NCBI GenBank assembly: GCA_015689745.1
Contig: WVSO01000032.1
Span: forward strand, 1-33,524
Reading direction: 5' to 3'
DNA: 33,524 bases
Origin: Rhodobacterales bacterium HKCCSP123
GTDB lineage: Bacteria > Pseudomonadota > Alphaproteobacteria > Rhodobacterales > Rhodobacteraceae
The notes beneath the pieces are model-generated. The model worked only from the letters and a program-made list of their open reading frames with translations, was not told where the DNA came from and did not search any database. Numbering within the stretch: position 1 is the stretch's first letter; every line of letters begins with the position of its first letter. A program made the position numbers and the translations under genes. Below, piece by piece: positions 8,299 to 16,916 of this stretch.

Positions 8299-9105
8299 AT
8301 GAAGGTTTTGCATGTAGCGCTGACACTTGCTGCGATTGCCGCCGGGGGCAAGGGGGCGGCCCACGAGTTCTGGATTGACCCGGCCGCCTTTGCGGTCGCC
8401 CCCGGCACCACCATCGCGGCCGATCTGCGCGTCGGAGAGGGGTTTCGCGGCAGCACGCAATCCTACCTCCCGCGCAATTTCACCCGGTTCGACGTGGTCA
8501 CGGCCGATGGCGTCCGGCCCGTCGAGGGGCGGTTGGGCGATATTCCGGCGCTATCGATGGCCGAGATGCCCGAGGGGCTGGCCGTCGTGGTCCACGAGAC
8601 GACGGCGCGCGACCTGACCTGGTCCGAGTGGGAGCGGTTCCTGGGCTTCGCCGAACACAAGGACCTGGGTGACGTGACCGCGATGCAGGCGGCCCGCGGC
8701 CTCGACCAGGAAGGGGTGCGCGAGGAATATTTCCGCTACGCCAAGGCGCTGATCGCCGTGGGCGGCGGTGCGGGCGCCGATGCGCGCATGGGCCTTCGGA
8801 CCGAGTTCGTGGCGCTTGCGAACCCCTACACGGATGACCTGTCGGAGGGTCTTCCCGTGCAGCTCTGGCTGGGCGACGCCGTGCGTGCCGATGAGCAGGT
8901 CGAGATGTTCGACGAGGCGCCGGATGGCACGGTCACGGTGACGCTGCACCGCACAGACACCGATGGAATCGCGCGGCTGCCCGTCACGCCCGGGCACCGC
9001 TACATGATCGACGCCGTGACGCTGGAAGCCGTGGACCCGGTGGAGGAGGCCGGCCCCGAGTGGCGCACGCTCTGGGCCAACATGACATTCGCGGTGCCCG
9101 AGTAG
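8299..9105 (+). CDS. DUF4198-like periplasmic protein
   Basis: The 268-residue protein has an N-terminal signal peptide (MKVLHVALTLAAIAAGGKGAA) followed at once by H-E-F-W-I-D-P, the mature start typical of DUF4198 proteins. A beta-sandwich-like body follows, ending with a V-T-P-G-H-R-Y-M-I-D-A-V strand and W-A-N-M-T-F. Such proteins are often encoded beside metal or TonB transport genes. The direct neighbour is a divergent HupE/UreJ-like gene, so a shared metal-related role is plausible but not shown. The frame is open well upstream, but the ATG at 8299 is favoured by the signal peptide and by an AGAAGGGG ribosome site seven bases before it. Confidence 0.78.
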   Translation: MKVLHVALTLAAIAAGGKGAAHEFWIDPAAFAVAPGTTIAADLRVGEGFRGSTQSYLPRNFTRFDVVTADGVRPVEGRLGDIPALSMAEMPEGLAVVVHETTARDLTWSEWERFLGFAEHKDLGDVTAMQAARGLDQEGVREEYFRYAKALIAVGGGAGADARMGLRTEFVALANPYTDDLSEGLPVQLWLGDAVRADEQVEMFDEAPDGTVTVTLHRTDTDGIARLPVTPGHRYMIDAVTLEAVDPVEEAGPEWRTLWANMTFAVPE

Positions 9106-9173
9106 CCTTGCGCCACCTTGCCGGGGCGGGTCGGGGGCGTTAAAGCACCCTCGTTCGACCGAGGAGATGACCC

Positions 9174-9779
9174 ATGGACAAGTTCACCACGCTGACCGGG
9201 ATCGCGGCGCCGATGCCGCTGGTCAACATCGACACCGACATGATCATCCCCAAGCAGTTCCTGAAGACGATCAAGCGCTCGGGTCTCGGCAAGAACCTGT
9301 TCGACGAGATGCGCTATGACGCGGACGGCAACGAGATCGCGGATTTCGTGCTGAACCAGCCGGCCTATCGCAACGCGCAGATCCTTGTCGCGGGCGACAA
9401 TTTCGGCTGCGGGTCGTCGCGCGAGCACGCGCCCTGGGCGCTTCTTGATTTCGGTATCCGCTGCGTGATCTCGACCAGCTTCGCCGACATCTTCTTCAAC
9501 AACTGCTTCAAGAACGGCATCCTGCCCATCGTCCTTCCGCAGGAGGACGTGGACAAGCTGATGGACGACGCCCGCCGTGGTGCGAACGCGACGATCACGG
9601 TCGACCTGGAAAGCCAGACCATCACCGGGCCCGACGGCGGCGAGATCCGCTTCGAGGTCGATCCGTTCCGCAAGCATTGCCTGCTGAACGGCCTCGACGA
9701 CATCGGCCTGACGCTCGAGAAATCGGCGGCCATCGACAGCTTCGAGACCCAGGCCTCGCAGGCCCGTCCCTGGGTCTGA
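9174..9779 (+). CDS. leuD: 3-isopropylmalate dehydratase small subunit
   Basis: The 201-residue protein matches the usual LeuD length and carries the swivelling-domain motif [17 protein letters not shown], which closes over the LeuC active site. N-terminal D-T-D-M-I-I-P-K is also family-typical. It forms the heterodimeric isomerase with LeuC. A GAGGAG ribosome site lies just upstream of the ATG. It follows the DUF4198-like gene by 68 bp on the same strand and precedes a membrane protein gene. Confidence 0.98.
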   Translation: MDKFTTLTGIAAPMPLVNIDTDMIIPKQFLKTIKRSGLGKNLFDEMRYDADGNEIADFVLNQPAYRNAQILVAGDNFGCGSSREHAPWALLDFGIRCVISTSFADIFFNNCFKNGILPIVLPQEDVDKLMDDARRGANATITVDLESQTITGPDGGEIRFEVDPFRKHCLLNGLDDIGLTLEKSAAIDSFETQASQARPWV

Positions 9780-10001
9780 CCCTTGCCTTCCGCCGCAGCG
9801 CGCAGGCGCGCGGTGATGCAAAGCGGCGACACCCAGCCCCGGATTGGGGCGTAAATGTGGCAAAACGGCGTCGGAATTCTTGCGCCGTGGTCCAGCTTTG
9901 GGCACCTTACCGTCAAAAGAATGCTCTTTCTGCGTGATTTTATGCAGTTAGAGGCAATAATGGTCCGGGCATCGCCCCGTACCGCAACGAGGTAAGAGGC
10001 A

Positions 10002-10841
10002 GTGCTGTCAAGGCTCTTGGGTGCTTTGGTGCGGGCGGCCGTCGTGGTCGTCGTGGTGGCGACTCCGTCGCTGATCCTTCCGGGAACCACTCCGGAAGTG
10101 GCGCAGATGGCCATGGTCGTGGCGCTGGCACTCGGCCTTTTCACCGCGATCGAATACGGCGCGACCTACCCGGCCCTGATCGAGTTTCGAGACGCACCGC
10201 CCTTCAACCGCGTCCGAATCCTTTCGCTGCTGATCATGCTGTTCGTGCTGAGTGTGGTCGCGGGCGGCGCCGGCCCGAAATCCAGCCTTCTCCTCGTGTT
10301 GAACGCGCTGGGCCTGCTGATCGGGCATGCCCTGGAATTCCCCTGGAGCCCGCTGTCGGTCGTCCTGCAAAGCCTGCCGGGCGAGGCGTCCACGATCTCG
10401 GCCCTGCAGGTGAAGGTGATGGCGGGACTTGCCATGTTCATCGCGCTGACGGCCCTCGTGGTCTTCGCGTTGCTCCTGCGCCTGCAGCACTGGCCGAACC
10501 GGACGCAGGCCTTCAACGTCTGGATCAACCTGCCCACCTTCGATCCCACCACGGGAAGCGATATCGTCACCCGTCTGATCCGCGATGCGCGCGTTAACAT
10601 TATCTTAGGGTTTTCGGTGACATTCGTCCTTCCGGTCATGGGCATGACGGTCGCCAACCACATCGGCATCTCCATGCTCTATTCGCCGCACTCGATGGTC
10701 TGGGGGATCGCGCTTTGGATGTTCCTGCCGCTGAGCATGTTCATGCGCGGGCTGGCCATGGCGCGGATCGCCGACATGATCCGCGAACGCCGGGCACGCC
10801 TGATCGCGGCGCTGGACCAGGACGCCGCGCAACCCGTCTGA
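10002..10841 (+). CDS. Multi-pass membrane protein of unknown function
   Basis: The 279-residue protein appears to start at a GTG (10002) preceded by a GAGGTAAGAGG ribosome-site-like stretch. About seven hydrophobic segments are seen (roughly residues 8-27, 35-52, 70-88, 95-112, 138-160, 200-222, 230-252), and it ends in a basic, charged tail (R-E-R-R-A-R-L..). I recognise no family domain or catalytic motif. A hydrophilic loop at about 165-195 contains N-V-W-I-N-L-P-T-F-D-P-T-T-G. Its stop overlaps the probable CTG start of the next gene, so the two are likely translated together. It lies 222 bp after leuD; a promoter may be in that gap but none is clear. Confidence 0.75.
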   Translation: MLSRLLGALVRAAVVVVVVATPSLILPGTTPEVAQMAMVVALALGLFTAIEYGATYPALIEFRDAPPFNRVRILSLLIMLFVLSVVAGGAGPKSSLLLVLNALGLLIGHALEFPWSPLSVVLQSLPGEASTISALQVKVMAGLAMFIALTALVVFALLLRLQHWPNRTQAFNVWINLPTFDPTTGSDIVTRLIRDARVNIILGFSVTFVLPVMGMTVANHIGISMLYSPHSMVWGIALWMFLPLSMFMRGLAMARIADMIRERRARLIAALDQDAAQPV

Positions 10842-11872
10842 TCCTCGCCGGTCTCTGTTGTGCCGCCTGGGCGGCGCCTGCTGCCGCTGACACCCTCCGG
10901 CTGGCCACGTATCACACCGAGCTTTCGCGCCAGGGACCAGGTCTTCTGCTGCGCGACATCCTGGGCGGCGACGACCCTCAGGTCGCGGCGACGGCAGAGG
11001 TCATCATGGCCGCGCGGGCCGATATCCTCGTGCTGCAGGGTGTCGACTTCGATGCCGGCGGCCTAGCGGTCGCCGCACTCGCCGACCGGCTGAGGGTTTC
11101 AGGGGCCGACTACCCTCACCAGTTGGTCCTGCGACCGAACACCGGGCGACCGACCGGTCTGGACCTTGACGGCGACGGGCGCAGCTGGCGCGCGCGTGAC
11201 GCCCATGGCTACGGCTTTTTCAGCGGACAGGCCGGCATGGCGCTCCTGTCGCGCCACCCGATCGGCGAGGTGCGGGATTTCTCGGACCTCTTGTGGTCCG
11301 ACCTGCCGGGCAACGCCGCGACGGCGGTCCTTCCGCCCGAGGCCCTGCCATTGCTGCGGCTGGCGAGTGTCGCGGCCTGGGATGTCGAAATCACCCTGCC
11401 CGACGGCCCTCTCCACCTTCTCGCGGTCCATGCCGGCGCGCCTGTCTTCGACGGCCCCGAGGACCGCAACGGATGGCGCAATCATGACGAGCTCCGCTTC
11501 TGGCAGCTCTACCTCGACGGATGGGCGCCCGGAGGCCTTGCGCCCTTCGCTGCCGGGCGGTTTGTCCTGATGGGCACGTTGAACGTGGACCCCGACAACG
11601 GCGAGGGACGGCGGGATGCGCTGCGGGGGCTGCTGGGTCACCCACGCCTGCAGGATCCCGTGCCGCGCCGACCCGGCGGCGGGACCGAGACCGCGGACTG
11701 GCCGGATCCGGTTCCGGGCGACCTGAGGGTCGATTACATCCTTCCCGGCGCGCGGCTCCAGGTGACGGGCTCCGGCGTGCTATGGCCGCCCGACGATGCA
11801 GCCGACCCGCCCCTGTCCGTGGTGACCGCCGCTTCGGATCACCGGTTGGTCTGGGTCGATCTGACCTTCTGA
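10838..11872 (+). CDS. Endonuclease/exonuclease/phosphatase-fold secreted protein with altered active site
   Basis: The frame encodes a signal peptide (..LILAGLCCAAWAAPAAA) and then an EEP-fold domain: L-R-L-A-T-Y-H-T-E, A-D-I-L-V-L-Q-G-V-D, G-M-A-L-L-S-R-H-P-I, D-G-P-E-D-R-N-G, and C-terminal A-S-D-H-R-L-V-W-V-D-L. No ATG, GTG or TTG exists between 10715 and the signal peptide. A start at CTG 10838, overlapping the upstream stop, is therefore likely; the ATG at 10715 would put a long polar tail before the signal. In numbering from CTG, the exonuclease III-type N, E and D positions read H26, G68 and T247 (G-T-L-N in place of GDxN). N249, D334 and H335 remain. It may be a reduced-activity or re-purposed member. 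Its 3' end overlaps the convergent epimerase gene by 34 bp. Confidence 0.7.
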   Translation: MILAGLCCAAWAAPAAADTLRLATYHTELSRQGPGLLLRDILGGDDPQVAATAEVIMAARADILVLQGVDFDAGGLAVAALADRLRVSGADYPHQLVLRPNTGRPTGLDLDGDGRSWRARDAHGYGFFSGQAGMALLSRHPIGEVRDFSDLLWSDLPGNAATAVLPPEALPLLRLASVAAWDVEITLPDGPLHLLAVHAGAPVFDGPEDRNGWRNHDELRFWQLYLDGWAPGGLAPFAAGRFVLMGTLNVDPDNGEGRRDALRGLLGHPRLQDPVPRRPGGGTETADWPDPVPGDLRVDYILPGARLQVTGSGVLWPPDDAADPPLSVVTAASDHRLVWVDLTF

Positions 11873-12732
11873 AGAAGCGGCGCACAGGCCCGGCGCAGCG
11901 CGGTATCGAGGTCGGTCCGCTGCAGGGGCCCGATGACGGCTTCCAGCGCAGCGCCATCGACGCGGTGCGGCCGGTTCCAGAGGTAGTGCATCTCGACGAG
12001 GTGCTTCGCCTCGGACCAGAACGGTCGGGCAAGGTGGATCGGCAGCCAGGACATCGTCCGCGCGCGGATCGGATGCGCCGTGGCGCGCTCCAGGGCACGG
12101 GCCAGGTCTTGTCCTGTCAGCGTATGCCCGTCGAAGGGCATGTCGGAGAAGTCGGGCAGCGCCTCCACCCGGTCGAGCAGGCGCACCAGCGCCGCCCCGA
12201 GATCGGGCAGGAAGGCCCAGGCATGCTCGACATCCATCGGGCCGGGATAGGTGAACTTCCCCTTCGCGATCCGGGCGCAGAGGATGCGGTCGAACCAATT
12301 GCCCGACGCCTCGGTATCCAGGAAGTCGCCTGCGCGCAGAACCACGGTCTTCACCCCCGACCCGCGATAGGCAGCCTCCAACTCTCGCCGAATGCGGCCG
12401 AGCGGGTGCGCCGCGCGGTGCGGCGTCCGCGCGGACAGCACAGGCGGCAGGTCCTCGCCGTAGACGTAGAGGTTGCCCGGAAGCAGCACCGCCGCCCCCG
12501 CGCCACGGGCGGCCTCGATGACCGCCGCGGTGAGGCGCGGCACCTCGGTGGCCCAACGGGCATAGGGCAGGTTCCAGCCATTCACGATGACATCGGCGTC
12601 CCGTGCCGCGGCGGCCAGGTCGCCGCTTGAGCGGTCGAACCTGCGGACCCGCCATCCGGCGGACCCGAGAGCATTCGCAGCGGTGCGGCCAAAGCGGCCA
12701 TTTGCGCCGAGGACGAGGGCGGTTCGGGACAT
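11839..12732 (-). CDS. NAD-dependent epimerase/dehydratase-like (atypical SDR)
   Basis: The 297-residue protein starts with a Rossmann nucleotide loop, V-L-G-A-N-G-R-F-G-R (GxxGxxG type). It has an N-x-Y-V-Y-G motif near residues 107-112 (L-P-G-N-L-Y-V-Y-G), where extended SDRs keep the catalytic tyrosine. The usual YxxxK lysine is not clear, so it groups with atypical or NAD-binding epimerase-like SDRs. The C-terminal half (S-W-L-P-I-H-L-A-R-P-F-W) may cover the substrate. Function is unknown. It is divergent from a LysR regulator across a 93-bp gap, a common regulator-target layout, so it is probably the controlled gene. The 3' end overlaps the EEP gene. Confidence 0.8.
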   Translation of the reverse strand: MSRTALVLGANGRFGRTAANALGSAGWRVRRFDRSSGDLAAAARDADVIVNGWNLPYARWATEVPRLTAAVIEAARGAGAAVLLPGNLYVYGEDLPPVLSARTPHRAAHPLGRIRRELEAAYRGSGVKTVVLRAGDFLDTEASGNWFDRILCARIAKGKFTYPGPMDVEHAWAFLPDLGAALVRLLDRVEALPDFSDMPFDGHTLTGQDLARALERATAHPIRARTMSWLPIHLARPFWSEAKHLVEMHYLWNRPHRVDGAALEAVIGPLQRTDLDTALRRACAPLLQKVRSTQTNR

Positions 12733-12813
12733 CTCGATTTCCTTTCATCATGGATGACGTTGGAATGAGGCATTCACAAACGAAATTACATTGTCGAAAA
12801 TCGGAGACGTGAT

Positions 12814-12827
12814 ATTCAATATTGAAT
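12814..12827. promoter_or_regulatory. Perfect 14-bp palindrome over the lysR start, probable operator
   Basis: ATTCAAT-ATTGAAT is a perfect palindrome whose right end covers the first two bases of the ATG at 12826. It lies in the 93-bp gap between two divergent genes, one of them a LysR regulator. LysR proteins bind imperfect palindromes of the T-N11-A kind near their own promoters, so this is a reasonable candidate for autoregulation and control of the divergent epimerase-like gene. Confidence 0.5.
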
Positions 12828-13719
12828 GGATATTGCCCGAGATCTGGACTGGTCCCTTCTGCGCACGTTGCTTGCCGTGGCCGAAGAAGGGTCCCTGTCG
12901 GGGGCGGCGCGCGTGCTGGGACAGAGCCAGCCGACCGTCGGTCGCCATCTGCGAAGCACCGAGGCCCTTCTGGGGGCGCCCCTGTTTCATCGGCATGCGC
13001 GTGGGCTGAGGCCAACGGCTTTTTGCGAGACGATCCTGCCCATGGCCCGCGAGATGCGACAGGCGGTGCAGAAGCTCTCGCTGCAGGCGACAGGACGGTT
13101 GCCGACCGCGGAGGGGCGCGTGAGGCTCACCGCTTCGGTCTTCGTCGCAACGCATCTCTTGCCGGAGATCCTCGCCGATCTCGGCCAAAGCCATCCGGGC
13201 ATCGACGTTGATGTCGTCGCCAGTGACACCACCGAGAACCTGTTGTTTCACGAGGCCGACCTTGCGTTGCGGATGTACCGCCCGACGCAGCTCGACATGA
13301 TCACGCGGCACCTCGGGGACTTGCCGCTCGGCCTCTATGCGGCGGAGCGTTACGTCGCGCGGCACGGCGCCCCGGAGACAGTCGAAGAGCTTCACGCGCA
13401 CCGCATGGTCGGCTACGACAGGGACGAGCGTTTGATGCGCGGGATGCGCGAACTTGGCATTGAAGTGACGCGCGACTGGTTCGCGACCTGCACCGACGAC
13501 CAGGTGGCCTATTGGAATTTCGTCATCGCGGGGTGCGGCATTGGCGTGGGGCAGGCCGCTGTCGCCGATCGCACGCCGGGCGTGGTCCGTATCCTGCCAG
13601 AGGTGCCCCTGCCCGTGCTGCCCGTCTGGCTGACGGCCCATCCCGACCTGCGCCACCAGCCCCGCATCGCCGCCGTCTGGCAGGCCCTGGAACGAGGCCT
13701 TTCGCCCCTGCTTTCTTGA
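12826..13719 (+). CDS. LysR-type transcriptional regulator
   Basis: The 297-residue protein has an N-terminal winged helix-turn-helix (about residues 8-67: L-L-R-T-L-L-A-V-A-E-E-G-S-L-S-G-A-A-R, then Q-P-T-V-G-R-H). An effector-binding domain follows from about 95 to the end (R-L-T-A-S-V-F-V-A-T-H-L-L-P). Length is standard for the family. An in-frame TGA lies directly before the ATG, which fixes the start; the nearest purine-rich GGAG is about 20 bases away, so initiation is weak or leaderless. It likely regulates the divergent epimerase-like gene. The effector is unknown. Confidence 0.92.
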   Translation: MDIARDLDWSLLRTLLAVAEEGSLSGAARVLGQSQPTVGRHLRSTEALLGAPLFHRHARGLRPTAFCETILPMAREMRQAVQKLSLQATGRLPTAEGRVRLTASVFVATHLLPEILADLGQSHPGIDVDVVASDTTENLLFHEADLALRMYRPTQLDMITRHLGDLPLGLYAAERYVARHGAPETVEELHAHRMVGYDRDERLMRGMRELGIEVTRDWFATCTDDQVAYWNFVIAGCGIGVGQAAVADRTPGVVRILPEVPLPVLPVWLTAHPDLRHQPRIAAVWQALERGLSPLLS

Positions 13720-13776
13720 CGCTTCGCGGGCCGCGGGATAGGCGAAGCGCGAAACGTCATCAGAGGGACAACAGAC

Positions 13777-14880
13777 ATGACCACGCGCTCCTTGCTCATT
13801 CTTCCCGGCGACGGGATCGGCCCCGAAGTCATGGCCGAGGTGCGGAAGGTCATCGACTGGTTCGGCACGCAGGGCATCGCCTTCGATGTGTCCGAGGACC
13901 TTGTCGGCGGGGCCGCCTACGACGCCCATGGCACGCCCCTGACGGACGAGACGATGGCCAAGGCACAAGAGGTCGACGCCGTCCTCCTGGGTGCCGTGGG
14001 CGGGCCGAAATACGACGTGCTCGACTTCTCGGTGAAGCCCGAGCGCGGGCTTCTGAGGCTTCGCAAGGAGATGGACCTGTACGCCAACCTGCGCCCGGCC
14101 CAGTGCTTCGATGCATTGGCCGACTTCTCGTCGCTGAAGAAGGACGTGGTCGCGGGGCTCGACATCATGATCATCCGCGAGCTTACGTCGGGCGTCTACT
14201 TCGGCGAGCCGCGCGGGATCATCCGGGAAGGCAATGAACGGGTGGGCATCAACACCCAGCGCTACACCGAGAGCGAGATCGCCCGCGTGGCGCGCTCGGC
14301 CTTCGAGATGGCACGCAAGCGAAACAACAAGGTCTGCTCGATGGAGAAGGCCAACGTGATGGAATCGGGCATCCTGTGGCGCGAGGTCGTGCAGGAGATC
14401 CATGACGCGGAATATCCGGATGTCGAGCTCAGCCACATGTACGCCGATGCGGGCGCGATGCAGCTGACGCGCTGGCCCAAGCAGTTCGACGTGATCGTGA
14501 CCGACAACCTGTTCGGCGACCTTCTGTCGGACCTCGCCGCGATGCTGACGGGGTCGCTGGGCATGCTGCCCTCCGCGAGCCTCGGCGCGCCGATGGCCAA
14601 TGGCCGGCCCAAGGCGCTGTACGAGCCCGTCCACGGCTCGGCCCCCGACATCGCCGGTCAGGGCAAGGCAAACCCGATCGCCTGCATCCTGAGCTTCGCC
14701 ATGGCGCTGCGCTATTCCTTCGACCTCGGGGCCGAGGCCGAGCGGCTGGAGGCCGCCGTGAACGCTGTTCTGGCCGATGGGGTGCGCACCGCGGACCTGC
14801 TGGGCGAAGAAGGCGTGCAGCCGGTCAGCACCTCTCAGATGGGCGACGCGATCGTCGCCAAGCTGGCCGCGAGCGTCTGA
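13777..14880 (+). CDS. leuB: 3-isopropylmalate dehydrogenase
   Basis: The 367-residue protein is full length. It starts [12 protein letters not shown], the family N-terminal signature, and carries [10 protein letters not shown] and the metal/substrate region [10 protein letters not shown] with [12 protein letters not shown]. It oxidises and decarboxylates 3-isopropylmalate with NAD+ to give 2-oxoisocaproate, the step after LeuCD. An AGAGGGACA ribosome site precedes the ATG. The SDR gene follows after a single base, so the two are almost certainly one transcript. Confidence 0.98.
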   Translation: MTTRSLLILPGDGIGPEVMAEVRKVIDWFGTQGIAFDVSEDLVGGAAYDAHGTPLTDETMAKAQEVDAVLLGAVGGPKYDVLDFSVKPERGLLRLRKEMDLYANLRPAQCFDALADFSSLKKDVVAGLDIMIIRELTSGVYFGEPRGIIREGNERVGINTQRYTESEIARVARSAFEMARKRNNKVCSMEKANVMESGILWREVVQEIHDAEYPDVELSHMYADAGAMQLTRWPKQFDVIVTDNLFGDLLSDLAAMLTGSLGMLPSASLGAPMANGRPKALYEPVHGSAPDIAGQGKANPIACILSFAMALRYSFDLGAEAERLEAAVNAVLADGVRTADLLGEEGVQPVSTSQMGDAIVAKLAASV

Positions 14881-14881
14881 C

Positions 14882-15625
14882 ATGAAGACGGCGCTCGTCA
14901 CCGGGGCGGCGCGCGGCATCGGGCTGGCCACGACGCAGCTGTTCCTCGAAGAGGGGTGGCGCGTGGTCATGGTCGATCGGGACGCGCCCGCACTGGAGGC
15001 GGCCGCCGCCGACCTGGCAGGCGCGCACCCCGTCCTGGCGGATGTTTCGAGCGCCGAGGATGTCGCGCGGACCGTGACGGTGGCCGGCCTTGACGCCGGC
15101 CTCGACGCGCTCGTGAACAACGCGGGCGTGGCCGATTTCGGGCCGATCGAAACCACCGATTTCGCGCGCTGGCGCAAGGTGATGGAGACGAACCTGGACG
15201 GTGTGTTCCTGATGACGCAGGCGTTCACGCCCGCGCTCAGGGCAGCCCGGGGCGCCATCGTCAACATCGCCTCGATCTCGGGGTTGCGCGCTTCGACCCT
15301 GCGGGTGGCCTACGGGACCTCGAAGGCGGGGGTGATCCAGCTCACCCAGCAACAGGCTGTCGAACTCGGCGAGCATGGCATCCGCGCCAATTGCGTCTGC
15401 CCCGGACCGGTGCGGACGAAACTTGCCATGGCGGTCCACACACAGGACATCATCGACGCATATCATGACGCCATCCCGCTGAACCGCTACGGCAGCGAAC
15501 GCGAGATCGCCGAGGCCATCGCCTTCCTCTGTTCCGACCGCGCCAGCTATATCACCGGGCAGGTGCTTGCCGTCGATGGCGGCTTCGAGGCAACCGGCGT
15601 GGGACTGCCAGCCTTGCGCAAATGA
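14882..15625 (+). CDS. Short-chain dehydrogenase/reductase (SDR)
   Basis: The 247-residue classical SDR has the nucleotide motif T7-G-A-A-R-G-I-G14, the N79-N-A-G82 motif, catalytic S131, Y144 and K148 (Y-G-T-S-K), and a C-terminal I-T-G-Q-V-L-A-V-D-G-G. Substrate is unknown; the family oxidises or reduces alcohols, sugars or acyl chains with NAD(P)H. The open frame reaches back into leuB, but the ATG one base after the leuB stop gives the expected N-terminus. This spacing implies translation coupled to leuB. Confidence 0.92.
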   Translation: MKTALVTGAARGIGLATTQLFLEEGWRVVMVDRDAPALEAAAADLAGAHPVLADVSSAEDVARTVTVAGLDAGLDALVNNAGVADFGPIETTDFARWRKVMETNLDGVFLMTQAFTPALRAARGAIVNIASISGLRASTLRVAYGTSKAGVIQLTQQQAVELGEHGIRANCVCPGPVRTKLAMAVHTQDIIDAYHDAIPLNRYGSEREIAEAIAFLCSDRASYITGQVLAVDGGFEATGVGLPALRK

Positions 15626-15694
15626 CAAGGCAGGCACCTTGCGCCGTGGCGCAGGGCTGGTAACGCTGCCCCCTGTCCAGACTCCCGAGGTCTC

Positions 15695-16684
15695 ATGCCC
15701 TCCGAGAAAGCAACCCAATTGCGCGGCGTGGCGCTGGCCCTGTCGGCCTTCGGCGTCTTCGCGACCCATGACGTGCTGATCAAGTATCTGGGCGGCAGCT
15801 ACTCTCCCTTTCAGATCGTGTTCTTCAGTGTGCTTTTCGGGTTCCCGATGGTCACCTTCCTGATGATGCGCGACGCCAGGGAGGCGAGCCTGCGCCCGGT
15901 CTACCCATTGTGGACGGCGCTCAGGACCGGGGCGACCGTGATCACCGCGGCAACGGCTTTCTACGCCTTCAGCGTGCTGCCGCTGGCGCAGGTCTACGCG
16001 ATCCTCTTCGCCGCGCCGCTTCTGATCACGCTGCTTGCCATTCCGATGCTGGGCGAGCGGGTGGGGATCCGGCGCGCGCTGGCGGTGCTGGTCGGACTTT
16101 GCGGGGTGCTGATCGTTCTGCGGCCGGGTGCGACGGACCTGACGCTCGGGCACCTTGCCGCCCTTGTGGCGGCGGTGACCGGGGCTTTCGGCGCCGTGGT
16201 CATGCGCAAGATCGGGCAGCATGAACGCTCGGTGGTGCTGATCCTTTACCCGATGATGGCCAATGTCGTGCTGATGGGAGCGGCGATGCCCTTTGTCTAC
16301 CAGCCGATGCCGGGGCGCGACCTGCTGGCGCTGGCGGTGATCGCCGCCTTCGCGCTGATCGGAACGACGCTTCTGATCTACGCCTACCGGCTGGCCACGG
16401 CGGCGACGGTCGCGCCGATGCAGTATTCGCAGATCATCTGGGCCACGGTCTATGGTGCCGTCTTCTTCGGCGAGGGATTGGAGCTTGCGACCGTGGTCGG
16501 CACCGCGGTGATCGTCGCATCGGGCATCTACATCGTCTTCCGCGAGGATCGCGGCGGCACCTCGACGACGACGCCTGTGCTGCGCACGCGCTCGCGGGTG
16601 GCGGCACCTTCGGTGCCACGGGTGGCGACGCTCCTGCCGCGGGCGTCAAGCGGGTCACAGCCCGACCGGAAGGCCGGGGAATAG
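15695..16684 (+). CDS. EamA/DMT-family membrane transporter
   Basis: The 329-residue protein shows about ten hydrophobic helices in two tandem EamA halves (residues about 10-140 and 150-285), typical of the drug/metabolite transporter superfamily. Each half has the family feel of L-P-L-A-Q-V-Y-A-I-L-F-A-A-P-L near its fourth helix; the second half has A-P-M-Q-Y-S-Q-I-I-W-A. A basic, Ser/Thr/Pro-rich tail of about 40 residues follows the last helix and is probably cytoplasmic. Substrate is unknown. It starts 69 bp after the SDR gene; a TGCGCC-GT-GGCGCA hairpin (15640-15653) sits in the gap. Confidence 0.9.
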   Translation: MPSEKATQLRGVALALSAFGVFATHDVLIKYLGGSYSPFQIVFFSVLFGFPMVTFLMMRDAREASLRPVYPLWTALRTGATVITAATAFYAFSVLPLAQVYAILFAAPLLITLLAIPMLGERVGIRRALAVLVGLCGVLIVLRPGATDLTLGHLAALVAAVTGAFGAVVMRKIGQHERSVVLILYPMMANVVLMGAAMPFVYQPMPGRDLLALAVIAAFALIGTTLLIYAYRLATAATVAPMQYSQIIWATVYGAVFFGEGLELATVVGTAVIVASGIYIVFREDRGGTSTTTPVLRTRSRVAAPSVPRVATLLPRASSGSQPDRKAGE

Positions 16685-16738
16685 GCCAAGAGGCCCCTTG
16701 CAAAGCCCCCGCCCCTTGGCTATGCCGCCGGGCACGGT

Positions 16739-16815
16739 CGGAGTGTAGCTCAGCCTGGTAGAGCACTGTCTTCGGGAGGCAGGGGTCGGAGGTTCGAATC
16801 CTCTCACTCCGACCA
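16739..16815 (+). tRNA. tRNA-Pro (anticodon CGG), CCA encoded
   Basis: A complete cloverleaf can be folded. The acceptor is CGGAGTG/CACTCCG, the D arm is AGCTCAGCCTGGTAGAGC, and the anticodon stem CTGTC/GGCAG has loop TTCGGGA, giving anticodon CGG. The T arm is GGAGG-TTCGAAT-CCTCT-like, followed by discriminator A and an encoded CCA. It marks the point where base composition falls and where an integrase gene follows, so its 3' half is the likely attachment site of the neighbouring element. The gene itself stays intact, as is usual for such integrations. Confidence 0.97.
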
Positions 16816-16862
16816 ATAATTTCAATGGGTTGGATCAAATTCGACTCTGATCGACTTGATGG

Positions 16863-16884
16863 CCGCAACGATATCCGCAACGAT
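16863..16884. repeat. Direct repeat between tRNA and integrase, possible integrase arm sites
   Basis: CCGCAACGAT occurs twice, at 16863-16872 and 16875-16884, with a 12-bp period, in the 101-bp gap between the tRNA and the integrase stop. Short direct repeats at such places often serve as integrase arm-binding sites; here that is inference from position. Confidence 0.35.
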
Positions 16885-16916
16885 TGGAAAAACGCGATTT
16901 CGTCTATCGGTTGATT

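Noticed and set aside
12748-15267. 839-codon minus-strand open frame
   Set aside because: Antisense to lysR, leuB and the SDR gene; composition is that of a GC-rich shadow.
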